64,000 nucleotides of DNA from Diaphorobacter sp. HDW4B (GTDB lineage Bacteria > Pseudomonadota > Gammaproteobacteria > Burkholderiales > Burkholderiaceae_C). Shown here one piece after another: positions 34,671-43,579 of this stretch. Positions within the stretch are counted from its first letter, which is position 1, and the number at the start of each line of letters is the position of its first letter. The stretch covers positions 4,400,001-4,464,000 of the forward strand of contig NZ_CP049905.1 in NCBI RefSeq assembly GCF_011305535.1, written 5' to 3'. A model generated the notes under the pieces. It ran no database searches and was not told where the DNA came from. It worked only from the letters and a program-made list of their open reading frames with translations. A program made the position numbers and the translations under genes.

Positions 34671-37600
34671 ATGTCCAGATTCAATACGTTCACTTCTGTT
34701 TCTACTTCTGTTGCTTTTTCTTCGTCTCGACGCATGCCACTGCACGCGCTTTGCAGTGGCCTGGTGCTCAGCTTGGTGTCTGCTGGTGTGCTGGCTGCGC
34801 CGGTGCCGTTCTCGGGCAGCTACTCCCAGAATTTCAATTCGCTGGCCAACTCCGGCACCAATGCGCCGTGGACCAATGACAGCACCTTGGCGGGCTGGTC
34901 GCTGTTCACCAAGGATGCGGCAGCCATCTCGCAGATCAACGTGGGCAGCGGTGGTGGCACGGGCGGCAGCTACTACAGCTTTGGCTTGGATGCCGCGGAC
35001 CGCGCGCTGGGCGTGCTGGCATCCAGCGGCGCTTATTTCGGCTCGCCGGGGTCCGGCGCCATCGCTGGCTGGATTGCGCTGGCGTTGGTCAACAACACGG
35101 CTTCGGTGATCGATGCAGTCACGCTGCGCTTCAATGGCGAGCAGTGGCGCTATGGCGGCAGCACTGTCGCACAGAGCATGACGCTGGAGTGGGGGTTGGG
35201 AGACAGCTTTGCGACTGTGGCGACATGGAATGCGGCAGGTGACACCTTCACCTGGACGGCCCCTGTGGGCAGCGGCACGGCTGGTGCCATCGATGGCAAC
35301 GCGGCAGGTCTTGTGTCACAAGTTGGCGGTGATCTGCGCGGCCTCGCATGGGGCGCTGGAAAGACGCTGTGGCTGCGCTGGGTGCAAAAGCGCACGACCA
35401 GCGGATCGAGCAACGGCCTTGCCATCGACGATGTCGTCATCAAGAGCACGGGTGCCGATACAGCACCGCCAGTGATTCAGTCATCCGCGCCTGCCAACAA
35501 CGCCACCAATGTCTCCACCATGGGTGGCATCACGCTGCAATTCGACGAAGCGGTGCAGGCGGGCGACGGCTCGTTCGAGTTGCGCAAGGGCAGCACGGTC
35601 GTGGCGACTTATGCGGCGAACGATGCGAGCAAGGTCACCTTCAGCGGCCAGAGCGTGAGCATCAAGCCGGGGGCGGAGCTGGATGCGAACACCGCGTACA
35701 CCTTGGCATCCGTGGGCTCGCCGGTCAAGGACATGTCGAGCAACGTCTGGGCAGGTGGTGCGGTGAATTTCACGACTGGCGCAGCCATTCCCACCACGCG
35801 CATTTCGGCCATTCAGGGCAATTCGGATGCATCGCCGCTGCTCGGCCAGACCGTCACCATCGATGCGGTGGTCACGGCCTACATGCCGGGTGTGTCGGGC
35901 TTCTATGTGCAGGAGCAGGAGTCCAACTACGACGCCGATGCGAGCACTTCAGAAGGCGTGCTGGTCTACTACGGCGGCACGAATCCGGGTGTGAGCGAAG
36001 CGACGGTCGGCAAGCGCGTGAAGCTCACCGCCGTGGTCGACGAGTTCAACAAGCTGACGGAATTGAAGAACGTCAGCAACTTCCAGATTCTGGGCGATGG
36101 CGTGATGCCCAAGCCCGTGCCGCTCACGCTGCCGATCACCGACATGGCACTGTGGGAGCGCTACGAAGGCATGCTGGTGCAGATCACTTCCGCGACCAGC
36201 GGCGGCAAGCTCGTGGTGAGCGACAACTACACCTTGGGTCGTTACGGTGACCTGGTGCTGTCCGCCGACAAGGTGCTTGCGCAATTCACCGATGAAAACG
36301 TGCCCAGCCAAAGCGGCTTTGCGGAGTATGTGAAGACCACGCAGCGCGCACAAATCATTCTGGACGATGCAAGCTCCAAGCAGAACCCGGACGCGGTGCG
36401 TGGCCGAAACGGTCAGCCACTGTCCGCGAGCAACACGCTGCGTGCGGGCGATGGGGTGAGCAGCGTCGTCGGCGTGCTCGACCAGTTCTACAGCGCCATG
36501 ACACCGCCAGAGGACTACCAGACCAGCTACCGCGTGCAGCCCACGCAGGCATTGAATTTCACAGGTGCAGAACGCCCGATGGCGGCCGATCTGCAGACCG
36601 CGCTGGGCAAGGCCAGCGTCAAGGTCGCATCGGCCAACGTGCTCAATTTCTTCAGCAAGGTGGGCGACACGAGCATCAACACCAAGGACGTGTTCACCAC
36701 GCCGCTGGGCAACAGCATCGGCATTCGCGGTGCCAACACAGTGTTGGAACTTGACCGCCAGAAAGCCAAGGTCGTCGCCAATCTGATCGGTCTGCAGGCC
36801 GATGTCTACGGTTTGATGGAAGTGCAGAACAATGGCTTTGCCGACGACAGCGCGCTCAAGCTGCTGATCGACGCCATGAACGCCAGCGCCGACAAACCTG
36901 CGGGCGCGCTGTATGCCTTTGTCAAGGCACCTTTCAATCAAGGCGCAGGGACGACGATGGCCGGGGCGGGCACGGATGCGATCACCGTCGCCATCGTCTA
37001 CCGCAGCGACAAGGTCACCCCGGTAGGCGCAGCGGCGGTGCCGAACGTGGGCACCTATGACGCATTTACCCCCAACGTGGGCGGTGCGCGCGTGCCGGTG
37101 GCGCAGACCTTCTCGGTGCCTACATCGACGGGCACGGAGCAGTTCACCGTGGTGGTGAATCACTTCAAGTCCAAGGGTTCGCTGCTCGCCACCGGCGGCA
37201 ACGGTGACATTGCCGACGGCCAGGGCAACAACAATCCCGCGCGCGTGAAGACCGCCACACAACTCAAGGACTGGCTTGCCACCAAGCCCACGGGATCGGA
37301 CAGCGCGAACGTGATTCTGGTGGGCGACTTCAACGCCTATGCCAAGGAAGATCCGGTCACCTATCTCGAATCCAACGGCTACGCCAAGGTGTCGAGCGGT
37401 TACTCGTATTCGTTCGATGGCCTGTGGGGCTCGCTGGACCATATCTTCGTGACGCCGAATCTGGTCAGCAAGGTCGGCAAGGTCGTGAAATGGGCGATCA
37501 ATGCGGAAGAGCCGACCGTGCTCGACTACAACACCGAGTTCAAGACACCCGACCAGATCGCCAACTACTACGCAGCAACGGCGTACCGCTCCAGCGACCA

Positions 37601-38528
37601 CAACCCCATCGTGATGGGGCTGAATTTCGAGGCACCTCCGGTCAACAAGCCGCCAGTCATCAAGGGCGTGCCGACGACCGCAACGCCGGTGACGGTCGGC
37701 CAGAGCACCACGCTTGCAGCCCTCAGCGTGGAAGATGCGGACAGCGAGCAACTCGTGCTCACGCTCACCGCCACCAACGGCAATGTGCAAGGCGTGACCG
37801 ATGCCGACACGCAGCTCGCGGGCCTGCAGCTGAAGGGCACACCCGTGCAGATCAACACGCAATTGGGCAAGGCCAGCTTTGTGGCCAGCGCACAAGGTGA
37901 TGCGAACGTGGGCCTGAGCGTGACCGATGGAACGAACGATGCAGTCACCGCCAACTACGCATTCAAGGTGACGGCCGTGGTCGATCCAGGCACGAGCTTT
38001 GAGGTGATTCCCGGTGCGGGCGGCAACGTGACGGGATCGCTGCAAGGTGCTGGCTGCAAGCTCGCATCGCCACCGCAATACGTGACGCCGCAAAGCCTTG
38101 GCATCACCACCATGCCCAGCGCAGGCGCCAAGCTGCCGCACGGCCTGCTGGTGTTGAACGCCAAGGGCTGCGATGCAGGCGGCGCACTCACGGTGACGAT
38201 GAACTATTCGCAGCCGCTGCCTGAACGCGCGGAACTCTGGAAGTGGGGCCGCACGGCAGACAACCAGACCAAGCACTGGTATCGCGTGCCGTACAAGGTG
38301 ACGGGCCAGACGGTGAGTTTCGAGTTGAAGGACGGCGGTCTGGGCGACGATGATCTGAAGGCCGACGGGAACATCGCGGACCCGACCGCGCTGGTCGCAC
38401 CGCAGGCCGTGGTGCCGCCTGCCGCAACGGTGGCAGTGCCAGTGATGAACATCTGGGGGCTGTTGCTGCTGGGCCTGTCGTTCCTGCCATTTGCACCGTT
38501 GGCACGACGCTTTTCGCGCAGGAACTGA
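34671..38528 (+). CDS. Secreted ExeM/NucH-family endonuclease with C-terminal sorting segment
   Basis: This 1285-residue extracellular or surface nuclease has an N-terminal signal peptide (to about ...GVLAAPVPF, residue 43). An N-terminal beta-sandwich follows, then an Ig-like domain with PPVIQSSAPANNATNV, and an ExeM-type OB region with QGNSDASPLLGQTVTIDAVVTA. The DNase I-like catalytic domain (roughly 660-985) has a Glu in LMEVQNNG, NHFKSKG, VGDFNAY and the terminal RSSDHNPI. Beyond lie a cadherin/Ig-like domain, a choice-of-anchor-U-like domain (WKWGRT, GGLGDDD, adenine-free acidic turn) and a final VPVMNIWGLLLLGLSF plus basic tail, resembling IPTL-CTERM sorting signals. It likely degrades extracellular DNA for nutrient use or biofilm turnover. 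Met22 (34734) is an alternative start. Confidence 0.88.
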   Translation: MSRFNTFTSVSTSVAFSSSRRMPLHALCSGLVLSLVSAGVLAAPVPFSGSYSQNFNSLANSGTNAPWTNDSTLAGWSLFTKDAAAISQINVGSGGGTGGSYYSFGLDAADRALGVLASSGAYFGSPGSGAIAGWIALALVNNTASVIDAVTLRFNGEQWRYGGSTVAQSMTLEWGLGDSFATVATWNAAGDTFTWTAPVGSGTAGAIDGNAAGLVSQVGGDLRGLAWGAGKTLWLRWVQKRTTSGSSNGLAIDDVVIKSTGADTAPPVIQSSAPANNATNVSTMGGITLQFDEAVQAGDGSFELRKGSTVVATYAANDASKVTFSGQSVSIKPGAELDANTAYTLASVGSPVKDMSSNVWAGGAVNFTTGAAIPTTRISAIQGNSDASPLLGQTVTIDAVVTAYMPGVSGFYVQEQESNYDADASTSEGVLVYYGGTNPGVSEATVGKRVKLTAVVDEFNKLTELKNVSNFQILGDGVMPKPVPLTLPITDMALWERYEGMLVQITSATSGGKLVVSDNYTLGRYGDLVLSADKVLAQFTDENVPSQSGFAEYVKTTQRAQIILDDASSKQNPDAVRGRNGQPLSASNTLRAGDGVSSVVGVLDQFYSAMTPPEDYQTSYRVQPTQALNFTGAERPMAADLQTALGKASVKVASANVLNFFSKVGDTSINTKDVFTTPLGNSIGIRGANTVLELDRQKAKVVANLIGLQADVYGLMEVQNNGFADDSALKLLIDAMNASADKPAGALYAFVKAPFNQGAGTTMAGAGTDAITVAIVYRSDKVTPVGAAAVPNVGTYDAFTPNVGGARVPVAQTFSVPTSTGTEQFTVVVNHFKSKGSLLATGGNGDIADGQGNNNPARVKTATQLKDWLATKPTGSDSANVILVGDFNAYAKEDPVTYLESNGYAKVSSGYSYSFDGLWGSLDHIFVTPNLVSKVGKVVKWAINAEEPTVLDYNTEFKTPDQIANYYAATAYRSSDHNPIVMGLNFEAPPVNKPPVIKGVPTTATPVTVGQSTTLAALSVEDADSEQLVLTLTATNGNVQGVTDADTQLAGLQLKGTPVQINTQLGKASFVASAQGDANVGLSVTDGTNDAVTANYAFKVTAVVDPGTSFEVIPGAGGNVTGSLQGAGCKLASPPQYVTPQSLGITTMPSAGAKLPHGLLVLNAKGCDAGGALTVTMNYSQPLPERAELWKWGRTADNQTKHWYRVPYKVTGQTVSFELKDGGLGDDDLKADGNIADPTALVAPQAVVPPAATVAVPVMNIWGLLLLGLSFLPFAPLARRFSRRN

Positions 38529-38546
38529 GCGCGTAGCTTCATAGAA

Positions 38547-38590
38547 AGCAAAGCGGCGTTGTGATGGACAACGCCGCTTTGCTTTTTTCT
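38547..38590. terminator. Bidirectional terminator between the nuclease and copper operon
   Basis: AGCAAAGCGGCGTTGT (38547-38562) pairs perfectly with 38568-38583, followed by TTTTTT on the + strand and TTTCT on the minus strand. It ends the nuclease gene and the convergent copper operon. Confidence 0.9.
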
Positions 38591-38600
38591 TGGGCGTGGC

Positions 38601-39014
38601 TTATTGCGCCGCGACTTCGATCTGCGTGATCAGCAGTGCGCCGTTTTCGCGCTCGACGTGAAAGCGCACCTTGTCACCGTCCTTGAGCTTGGTGAGGTCC
38701 GCCGGGTTCTTGAGCGAGAACACCATGCTCATCGCTGGCATGTTCAGGTTGGTGATGGCCGCGTGCTTGATGCTGACCTTGCCTGCCATCAGGTTGATGC
38801 GGATGACCTCGCCATCGGTCATCACCTGCGTGCTTTCTGCAGCGGGTTGTTGTGCTGCGGCTGGGGCAGGAGTGGGCTCTGCCGCATGGCTCATGTCGTG
38901 ACCGGCATGGTCCATCTTGGCGGCATCCTGTGCTTGCGCGTTGAATGCCAGGCTGGCGACGAGCGCGCCGGCGGCGATGTGGAAAGCGGTGGAGCGTTGA
39001 GTGTTGTGCTTCAT
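38601..39014 (-). CDS. CusF-like periplasmic copper-binding protein
   Basis: This 137-residue secreted protein has a signal peptide ending near NAQA-QD. A His/Met-rich, Ala/Pro/Gln linker follows (MDHAGHDMSHAAE), then a CusF-type OB domain (about 60-137). The copper site aligns as His, then at +8 Met (Trp in E. coli CusF), +11 Met and +13 Met in NMPAMSM. The Trp-to-Met change gives a four-ligand His-Met3 site rather than the Cu-pi site. The start is MKHNTQRST; a Met ten codons upstream is possible. It is last in the copper operon and probably hands copper to, or stores it for, the oxidase encoded upstream. Confidence 0.85.
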   Translation of the reverse strand: MKHNTQRSTAFHIAAGALVASLAFNAQAQDAAKMDHAGHDMSHAAEPTPAPAAAQQPAAESTQVMTDGEVIRINLMAGKVSIKHAAITNLNMPAMSMVFSLKNPADLTKLKDGDKVRFHVERENGALLITQIEVAAQ

Positions 39015-39062
39015 GGCAATGGGCCTTGTTGTGTGTTTGTTCAAAACGGAAAAGGGGATCGA

Positions 39063-39557
39063 TCAGCGGTAGCTCGTGAACACGCTGGTGCTCACGTCGC
39101 TGTTCATGAGGTTGCGGGTGACGAGCAGCACGTCGTACGGATCCTTGCGGCCGCCGTAGTCGGGGCCGTCCATGCCGGGGCTGCCCACGGGCATGCCGGG
39201 CACGGCGAGGCCCAGTGCCTTGGGTTTTTCCTTGAGCAGCTTGTGCACGTCTGATGCGGGCACATGGCCTTCGAGCAGGTAGTTGCCGACCAACGCCGTG
39301 TGGCATGAGCCGAGGCGCGCTGGCAGGCCCAGCTTGGCGCGCGCGGCGGTGTTGCCGCTGTCGTGCACCTTCACGGAAAAACCGTTGTCTTCCATGTGTT
39401 TGATCCAGTCGCCGCAGCAGCCGCAGTTCGGGTCTTTCCAGACTTCAACGGCGATCTTCGCGGGCTTGCTCGCGAAGGCGGGCAGGGCGATGACGGCGGC
39501 CAATCCGGCGATGAGCTGGCGGCGGTTGAATGTGGTGTTGTGGGTGTGCTTTTGCAT
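39063..39557 (-). CDS. DUF411 family periplasmic metal-binding protein
   Basis: This 164-residue protein has a twin-arginine-like signal peptide (NRRQLIAGLAAVIALPAFA) and then the DUF411 core. The core has the WKDPNCGCCGDWIKHME motif (CxCC) and a second conserved Cys in LGSCHTALVGNYLLEGHVP. It resembles copper chaperone-like proteins of metal resistance operons. The start at 39557 has a strong Shine-Dalgarno (GAGGAGAGG). It lies 25 bases after the oxidase gene and 48 before the CusF-like gene. Confidence 0.88.
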   Translation of the reverse strand: MQKHTHNTTFNRRQLIAGLAAVIALPAFASKPAKIAVEVWKDPNCGCCGDWIKHMEDNGFSVKVHDSGNTAARAKLGLPARLGSCHTALVGNYLLEGHVPASDVHKLLKEKPKALGLAVPGMPVGSPGMDGPDYGGRKDPYDVLLVTRNLMNSDVSTSVFTSYR

Positions 39558-39582
39558 GAAACCTCTCCTCGAAAAATGATCA

Positions 39583-40977
39583 TCAATGGTGTTCGTGGCC
39601 GGACGAATCCGCAGCGGGTTTGCGCACGGATGGCGCGCCCGGAGCCTTGCCTGGCTCGGTCTGGCGCGGAGCCGTGGAGTCGGCGAGCGGCGCGCCTGTC
39701 CATTCCCAGGCAACGGTGCCTTGCGGATGCTTGAATGCGCCCGGATCGCGGTAGTCGTTGGCACCCAGATGGGCGCGCACCTTCAGCGTGGTGAACATGC
39801 CGCCCATCTCCAGCGGGCCGAACGGGCCGGTGCCGGTCATCATGGGGAAGGTGTTGTCGGGCAGCGGCATTTCCATCGCGCCCATGTCGCCCATGCCGCG
39901 CTCGCCCATCACCATGTAGTCGGGCACGATCTTCTGGATCTTGGCGACGAGGCCGCGGTGGTCCACGCCGATCATGGTCGGCACGTCATGCCCCATCGCG
40001 CCCATGGTGTGGTGGCTCTTGTGGCAGTGCAGTGCCCAGTCGCCCAACTCGTCGGCGACGAACTCCACCTGCCGCATCTGGCCGACGGCGACATCGGTGG
40101 TCACCTCAGGCCAGCGCGCGCTTTTGGGCACGGGGCCGCCATCGGTGCCGGTCACTTCGAACTCGTGGCCGTGCACATGAATCGGGTGATTGGTCATCGT
40201 GAGATTGCCCACGCGGATGCGCACGCGGTCGTTCTGCTTGGCGACCAGCGGTGTGATCGCGGGGAACACGCGGCTGTTGAAGGTCCAGATGTTGAAATCC
40301 GTCATCTCGTTGACGCGCGGCGTCATCGAGCCCGGCTCCACGTCGTAGGCCGACAGCAGAAAAGCGTAGTCGCGATCCACGTTGGCGATCAGTGGATGCG
40401 CGTTTTTCGGATGCGTGATCCACAGGCCCATCATGCCCATCGCCATCTGCGTCATCTCGTCCGCGTGCGGGTGGTACATGAAGGTGCCTGGCCTGCGCGC
40501 GACGAACTCGTAGACAAAGGTCTTGCCCGGCGCGATGTGCGGCTGCGTGAGCCCGCCAATGCCATCCATGCCGTTGGGCAAGCGCTGTCCATGCCAGTGC
40601 ACGGTCGTGTGCTCGGGCAGGCGATTGGTGACGAAGATGCGCACCTTGTCGCCTTCCACCACCTCGATGGTCGGGCCGGGGCTCTGGCCGTTGTAGCCCC
40701 ACATGTTGACCGAGAAACCCGGCGCAACCTCGCGCACCACGGGTTCGGCGACCAAGTGGAATTCCTTCACACCATTGTTCATGCGCCATGGCGTGGTCCA
40801 GCCGTTGAGCGTGACCACCGGGCGATACGGCCTGCCGTTGGGCGGCACGAGTGGCGCGGCGGTTTCCGCGTTGGACTGGCTGGCGGGTTCGGGCAGGGCG
40901 GCTATGGCCACGCGGCTGACCGAAGCGGCGGCGACTGCGGTGGCCGCGGCGCCTGCAAAAAAATGGCGGCGCTGCAT
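39583..40977 (-). CDS. Multicopper oxidase (copper-resistance type)
   Basis: The 464-residue product has a Tat-type signal (MQRRHFFAGAAAT). Copper-binding motifs are HWHG (127-130), HPHAD (169-173), HPIHVHGHEF and the C-terminal HCHKSHHTMGAMGH. These supply type 1, 2 and 3 sites, with a Met-rich neighbourhood typical of Cu(I)-oxidising enzymes. A C-terminal linker with Pro, Lys and a final HEHH is unusual. It probably detoxifies Cu(I) in the periplasm. It is one base pair-turn away from the TolC-like gene (its start and that gene's stop are two bases apart), so they are co-translated. Laccase-like activity on other substrates cannot be excluded. Confidence 0.9.
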   Translation of the reverse strand: MQRRHFFAGAAATAVAAASVSRVAIAALPEPASQSNAETAAPLVPPNGRPYRPVVTLNGWTTPWRMNNGVKEFHLVAEPVVREVAPGFSVNMWGYNGQSPGPTIEVVEGDKVRIFVTNRLPEHTTVHWHGQRLPNGMDGIGGLTQPHIAPGKTFVYEFVARRPGTFMYHPHADEMTQMAMGMMGLWITHPKNAHPLIANVDRDYAFLLSAYDVEPGSMTPRVNEMTDFNIWTFNSRVFPAITPLVAKQNDRVRIRVGNLTMTNHPIHVHGHEFEVTGTDGGPVPKSARWPEVTTDVAVGQMRQVEFVADELGDWALHCHKSHHTMGAMGHDVPTMIGVDHRGLVAKIQKIVPDYMVMGERGMGDMGAMEMPLPDNTFPMMTGTGPFGPLEMGGMFTTLKVRAHLGANDYRDPGAFKHPQGTVAWEWTGAPLADSTAPRQTEPGKAPGAPSVRKPAADSSGHEHH

Positions 40978-40978
40978 G

Positions 40979-42418
40979 TCAGTGGCCTCCGCTTTCGTTG
41001 TTGTTGCTGTTGTTGGATGTGCTGCTTGCGACAGGCGCGATGTTGCCGGGCGATGTGCCGGTCAGCGCCAGTTGCAGATCGGTTTCGGCCAGCCAGAAAT
41101 CGCGCTGCGCATTGGTGGCGTTGACCACCGCCTGCGTGGTGGTGCGGGCCTGCGCCAGCAGTTGCCAGACGCTGTCGAACATACCGTTGTAGCGCAGCAC
41201 GGTCTCGTCCTGCACCTGTTTGGCGAGCGGCAGAACTTCGGCTTGCTGCTGGTGTGCGAGGTCCCACGCCGTGCGATAGCGTGCCCAGTTGGTGCGCGAT
41301 TCGCTGCGCGCACGCAGGGCTGCGGACTGCAGTTGCGCGGCGCTGCGCTGCACCTCGGCGCGCGTGCGTGCGGAGGCCGATCCGCCCCAGTCGAAAATCG
41401 GCAGCGGCAGTTCCAATTCCCAGCCGCGCGTCTTCTCCACATGGCCGCTTTCGCGATCAGTTGCGCGGTTGTTCGAGTAGGTCACGCCGATGTCGCCAAA
41501 CACCGCACCCACGCGCGACCAGCCGCCGCGGTCTGCGGTCACGTCGAGGTCACGCCGCAGCGCACGCAGATCGAGTCGCTCGCGCAGCGCGGTCGCTTCC
41601 GCATCGTCGCCCGAGCGCAATTCGCTGGCCGTCTTCGGAATCGCGGGCAGTTGCTTGGGCAGCGCAAAAGCCGTCTGCGTGCCCCACAGTCCCATCAGTC
41701 GCGCAAGCTGTTCGCGCTCCAGCGTGGCGTTCAAACGTGCGCGGGAAAGCTGCGCGGCCGACTCCTGCGCGATCGCCAATTCACGCGCCTGCTGCAGCTT
41801 GTTGAAATTGCCAACCACCGCCATGCGCCGCGCGAGTTCGGCTCCCAGCTGCGCCGCGTCGTTCATCTTCTCGTTGGCTTCAAGCGTCTGCTCTGCCGCC
41901 ACCGCGCGCAGCCAGGCGCGGCGCGTGTCGGCTGCCACGGTCAGCACGTTCTGCGATGCCTGCAAGGTCGCTCGCTCCATCTGCCAACCCAGCCAGCGCG
42001 AGCGCCAGGGCAGGGTGATGATGTTGACCAGACCGAACGCCAACTCGCGCTCGATCTCGCGCTCATGCGCGTTGGTGAAGCGGCCCAGCGTGAGCGTTGG
42101 ATTGAACAGCGTCAGCGCCTGCGCGCGTTCTGCATCCTCAATTGCGAGGCTGGCAAGCTGCGTCTGCAGATCGGGATTGTTCAAAAGCGCAATGCGCACG
42201 GCGGTGTCTTGATCGACAGGTTTGCGCAGCCATTCGCCAATGCGTTGCTGCTCATCGGCCTTGGCGTTCGCATCGACGGACGGCAGTTGCGCATCCGTGG
42301 GCAAACGGCTTTGCGTCTGCTGCTGCACATCGCCGCGCAAACCATCGGGCGACACACTCGCGCAGCCCGCCAGCACCAGCGCGGCGGCCAGCAAAGAGAG
42401 GCGTTTCGCGCTTGTCAT
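40979..42418 (-). CDS. TolC/CusC-like outer-membrane lipoprotein
   Basis: The product has 479 residues. A lipobox (LVLAGCAS, Cys19) marks it as an outer-membrane lipoprotein, and the two helical-repeat halves of TolC-type channels follow (RIALLNNPDLQTQLA; LQQARELAIAQESAAQLSRARL; RRDLDVTADRGG). RND-efflux outer factors of the CusC/CzcC kind look like this, but no CusA or CusB is encoded nearby. The C-terminus is Ser/Asn-rich. The start overlaps the preceding gene's stop (ATGA). In this operon it may export copper-handling products or use a pump encoded elsewhere. Confidence 0.87.
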   Translation of the reverse strand: MTSAKRLSLLAAALVLAGCASVSPDGLRGDVQQQTQSRLPTDAQLPSVDANAKADEQQRIGEWLRKPVDQDTAVRIALLNNPDLQTQLASLAIEDAERAQALTLFNPTLTLGRFTNAHEREIERELAFGLVNIITLPWRSRWLGWQMERATLQASQNVLTVAADTRRAWLRAVAAEQTLEANEKMNDAAQLGAELARRMAVVGNFNKLQQARELAIAQESAAQLSRARLNATLEREQLARLMGLWGTQTAFALPKQLPAIPKTASELRSGDDAEATALRERLDLRALRRDLDVTADRGGWSRVGAVFGDIGVTYSNNRATDRESGHVEKTRGWELELPLPIFDWGGSASARTRAEVQRSAAQLQSAALRARSESRTNWARYRTAWDLAHQQQAEVLPLAKQVQDETVLRYNGMFDSVWQLLAQARTTTQAVVNATNAQRDFWLAETDLQLALTGTSPGNIAPVASSTSNNSNNNESGGH

Positions 42419-42786
42419 GGCTTGCCTCCGTGGTGCATATGGTTCTTGTGATCCATGTGCTGGTGCAGGGGCGGCGATGCTGATGCCGGTGCGGCCTTGG
42501 CGGGAGCTTGTTGCGCCTCCCATTGCACCAGGTCTGCATGCCCGTTCGGAAACTCACCCACGGCCTTGTTGGCCGCGCGCCAGTCGCCCGGTTGACGCAC
42601 CAGTGCACCGCTGTTTTGCAGAGATTGATGCGCCAATGGCAGCGAAGGCGCTTGCGGATCAAGCGCGTCGGAACGGGATTCGGCGTGAAGCGGTGGCGGA
42701 TGTGGATGCTGTGACTGGGCGGACGCAAACGTCGTTGCCATCAACAGCATCGCCGCCAGAAAAAAGCAGGAATGCGCAGGGCGCAT
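42415..42786 (-). CDS. Small periplasmic His-rich protein, first gene of the copper operon
   Basis: The product has 123 residues with a signal peptide (MRPAHSCFFLAAMLLMATTFA, cut near SAQS). The rest is polar, with His-rich ends (QHPHPPPLH and HQHMDHKNHMHHGG). It belongs to no family I can name with certainty. The His/Met motifs and operon position suggest a copper-binding periplasmic protein. It overlaps the TolC-like gene by four bases. Confidence 0.75.
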   Translation of the reverse strand: MRPAHSCFFLAAMLLMATTFASAQSQHPHPPPLHAESRSDALDPQAPSLPLAHQSLQNSGALVRQPGDWRAANKAVGEFPNGHADLVQWEAQQAPAKAAPASASPPLHQHMDHKNHMHHGGKP

Positions 42787-42886
42787 GGAGGTCTCCTGAA
42801 AGCTTGTGGTTCAAACACTCAGCGCCCGTCACGGCTTGCCATCGTCAGCCGATGGCAAATAGCGGACGCACTTCGGGTATGAAAGC

Positions 42887-43318
42887 TCAGAAGATGGGTG
42901 GTTTGGCCACCTGTGCAGGCTGCGCACTCACAAAGCGCGTGCTGCGTTCGACATGCAGGGATTGCGGCACCTGCGCCGTGTCCAGCACCAGCTCGGCGGC
43001 TGTGTGCAGCGAAGAATTGCAGATGTCGCAGGCCGAGCAGGAACCACCAAGGTGCTTGCTGCTGCCGCAGGTCTGCATGCTGGAGCCGCTGTCGGTGCAG
43101 TGATCGGCAGGGACTGCGGCAGTCTCCATCATGTCGTGATGCTGCTGCATCGCCATCGCGCTTTCGGCATCGTGCATGGCGTGCTCTGCATGCTCCATCG
43201 ATTCCGCTGGCGGCTGATGGTGCATCACCACCGGCATGCTCCCCATCGCCATGGCATCCCCCAGCAGGCCACGAAGGACCAGCATGAGGACAAGGATGGT
43301 GGAGAAAATGCGGCGCAT
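42887..43318 (-). CDS. Small secreted His/Met/Cys-rich protein (DUF2946-like)
   Basis: The product has 143 residues with an N-terminal hydrophobic signal. The middle is rich in His and Met (HAEHAMHDAESAMAMQQHHDMME) and is followed by a Cys cluster with CSACDIC. This resembles small copper-resistance-associated proteins of the DUF2946 type. It is separated by 100 bases from the operon start and may have its own promoter. A role in copper binding is inferred from composition. Confidence 0.7.
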   Translation of the reverse strand: MRRIFSTILVLMLVLRGLLGDAMAMGSMPVVMHHQPPAESMEHAEHAMHDAESAMAMQQHHDMMETAAVPADHCTDSGSSMQTCGSSKHLGGSCSACDICNSSLHTAAELVLDTAQVPQSLHVERSTRFVSAQPAQVAKPPIF

Positions 43319-43381
43319 GAAGTGAATGATAGCGGGGATGGGGGAAAGTTCCTGCTTCCCGATATTCGCGCGTGGATGGGT

Positions 43382-43546
43382 TCAGTGAGTTTGGTCGTTG
43401 GTCTTTTTGCCAGTCAGTATTGCGGCAAGAAGTTCGATCAGCACGGCCAGCCCGGTAATCCAGGCTGCCCATTGCGGTTGACCGGCAAACAAGGCCCACA
43501 GCGCGACGAGCAAGCTGGCGAGCGACAACCAGTGAACGGCTTTCAT
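43382..43546 (-). CDS. 54-residue two-helix membrane protein downstream of cadA
   Basis: The start is at 43546 with a strong Shine-Dalgarno (AAGGAG) seven bases before it. The product MKAVHWLSLASLLVALWALF... has two hydrophobic stretches (about 5-20 and 27-44) and a hydrophilic, Lys-containing tail. It begins 33 bases after cadA ends on the same strand and reads toward the copper cluster. It was too short for automatic listing and I found it by direct reading. The function is unknown; it may be a small partner of the metal ATPase. Confidence 0.7.
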   Translation of the reverse strand: MKAVHWLSLASLLVALWALFAGQPQWAAWITGLAVLIELLAAILTGKKTNDQTH

Positions 43547-43579
43547 GTCCGACTCCTTGCAGTACTGACGGTGTTCAGT

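Noticed and set aside
35949-38276. 775-codon open frame on the minus strand
   Set aside because: It is antisense to the secreted nuclease. The composition is His/Arg/Gly-rich nonsense and there is no ribosome site.
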